Below, piece after piece: positions 63,329 through 64,000 of a stretch of 64,000 nt of DNA. The notes under the pieces are model-generated. The model saw only the letters and a program-made list of their open reading frames with translations, ran no database searches and was not told the DNA's origin. The position numbers were made by a program, and so were the translations under genes. The DNA comes from Chryseobacterium pennipullorum. GTDB lineage: Bacteria > Bacteroidota > Bacteroidia > Flavobacteriales > Weeksellaceae. Position 1 is the first letter of the stretch. Each line of letters starts with the position of its first letter. The DNA is taken from assembly GCF_003384725.1 (NCBI RefSeq), contig NZ_QNVV01000009.1, forward strand, positions 1-64,000, in the 5' to 3' direction.

Positions 63329-63358
63329 AAAAACCGATGTAAAATTGCATCGGTTTTT
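63329..63358 (-). terminator. Terminator after the sheath gene
   Basis: Stem AAAAACCGATG/CATCGGTTTTT with a seven-T run on the minus strand, 20 nt past the tssC-like stop. Confidence 0.88.
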
Positions 63359-63377
63359 ATTATGTAAAATATTTTTT

Positions 63378-64000
63378 TTATTCCTGAGTATATTCAGCAT
63401 CCCATTCGTTACCATCATCTCCTTTGTGTCCGTCAAGTTTAATAACGAAACTTTTTGTAGGGAAATAAGGCGTCATACGGATGTCCAGCCAAACTCTGTC
63501 TTTGTTGACTCTGTCCTGCTCAAAACGAACAATCTTGAATTTCTCGATCAACTTGTCCGGTCCTTTGATATTGTCCAGGAAAGTTACAATCTGTCTTCTC
63601 AGATCATCTTCGTTCTTGGCATTCCAGTTTTCGAAAGCTCTTCTGTTCAAGAAGTCAAGTAACACTTTCGTTACATAGTCGAATACACGAACTACAGAGT
63701 ACGTCTGAAGACCGATATTATCTCCTGTAAATAATGTTTTTGCAGAAAATGCCATGATTTTTCCATATTCATTCACCATAGGAACAAGACCCATTTTTTC
63801 CAGCTGAGAGATTTCACTTTTCTTCAGTTCAAATTTTACAGCGTCTACTTCGTTGATGTTACCATGCTTTTTACCTGCTGCTACCTGAGACATCAGTGTT
63901 TTGTGAATTTTTCCAGCCAATGAAGTGGAAGGTGGAAGTTCTACGTTCTCTTCTTCTCCTACTTCCTCAGCTTTTCCACGTCCTACCAGCCAGTTACAGG
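63378..64000 (-). CDS. tssC: T6SS contractile sheath large subunit TssC-like (T6SSiii), 5' part outside the window
   Basis: The last 207 codons only; the frame runs past the window edge with no start codon. NWLVGRGKAEEVGEEENVELP, SLAGKIHKTLMSQVAAGKKHGN and the segment NWNAKNEDDLRRQIVTFLDNIKG match the C-terminal half of Bacteroidetes TssC (DUF5458 family). TssC and TssB form the contractile sheath that drives the Hcp tube. A TTG at 63920 begins no real gene; it is an internal codon. The rest of the T6SS locus should lie to the right. Confidence 0.85.
   Translation of the reverse strand, partial: CNWLVGRGKAEEVGEEENVELPPSTSLAGKIHKTLMSQVAAGKKHGNINEVDAVKFELKKSEISQLEKMGLVPMVNEYGKIMAFSAKTLFTGDNIGLQTYSVVRVFDYVTKVLLDFLNRRAFENWNAKNEDDLRRQIVTFLDNIKGPDKLIEKFKIVRFEQDRVNKDRVWLDIRMTPYFPTKSFVIKLDGHKGDDGNEWDAEYTQE

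Noticed and set aside
63378..63920. A complete 180-residue protein starting at 63920
   Set aside because: The same frame continues without a stop to the window edge with TssC-like sequence, so the TTG at 63920 is an internal codon.

Overview
This window comes from a low-GC member of the Bacteroidota, most likely Chryseobacterium or a close relative (family Weeksellaceae). The evidence is the gene content: a Bacteroidetes-type (T6SSiii) sheath protein and Hcp, a GldD lipoprotein, SusC-like and siderophore TonB receptors, a TIGR02117 protein, and Chryseobacterium-type bacteriocin-like leader peptides. Many genes are also preceded by the Bacteroidetes promoter pattern (TTG/TTTG, a spacer of about 17-23 nt, then TAnnTTTG) rather than by -35/-10 boxes and Shine-Dalgarno sites. 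No homology search was run; family calls rest on motif recognition.

Layout. 0-9.3 kb: a TfoX-N protein, a truncated M1 peptidase domain, a MarR regulator with its TonB receptor, pnp, and a FucP-type sugar transporter. 9.3-10 kb: a gene-free stretch holding a MITE-like element with 24-bp inverted ends. 10-13.2 kb: rpsO, a secreted protein, then an array of seven tiny genes for six-cysteine peptides with double-glycine-type leaders, too short for ordinary gene calling. 13.2-19 kb: mgtE, a BtuF-like protein, a cupin, a GAF/fRMsr-like protein, a conserved protein of unknown function, a PhnP-like hydrolase and tRNA-Leu(CAA).

19-28.7 kb is a visibly AT-rich island starting at the tRNA. It holds a serine-recombinase remnant, a TPR/LuxR-type regulator, an orphan A-PCP-reductase (NRPS-like) enzyme, a secreted fibre-like protein, a Crp/Fnr regulator and long empty stretches with repeat scars. 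28.7-30.4 kb has a possible nuclease-like/HTH fusion facing an orphan hcp. 30.7-36 kb is an iron region: PepSY reductase, esterase, a siderophore receptor broken by a 1-nt frameshift, and a VIT-type transporter. 36-41.2 kb is a sugar-alcohol operon (PfkB kinase, transporter, mannitol-type dehydrogenase) divergent from a LacI regulator over twin operators.

41-64 kb is mostly housekeeping or envelope: lgt, an SDR, a cold-shock-domain protein with a long leader, a tripartite RND efflux operon, an L,D-transpeptidase-like lipoprotein, queG, a rhodanese, an HD protein, a nitronate monooxygenase with a hydrolase, a SurA-like chaperone, a PfkB kinase, gldD and mutY. At the right edge is the 3' part of a T6SS sheath gene (tssC-like).

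The most unusual content is the peptide array at 11.2-13.1 kb. The peptides share a C-C-CC-C-C framework like that of inhibitor cystine knots. Part of the array consists of a duplicated two-peptide cassette, and no exporter or modifying enzyme is encoded beside it.
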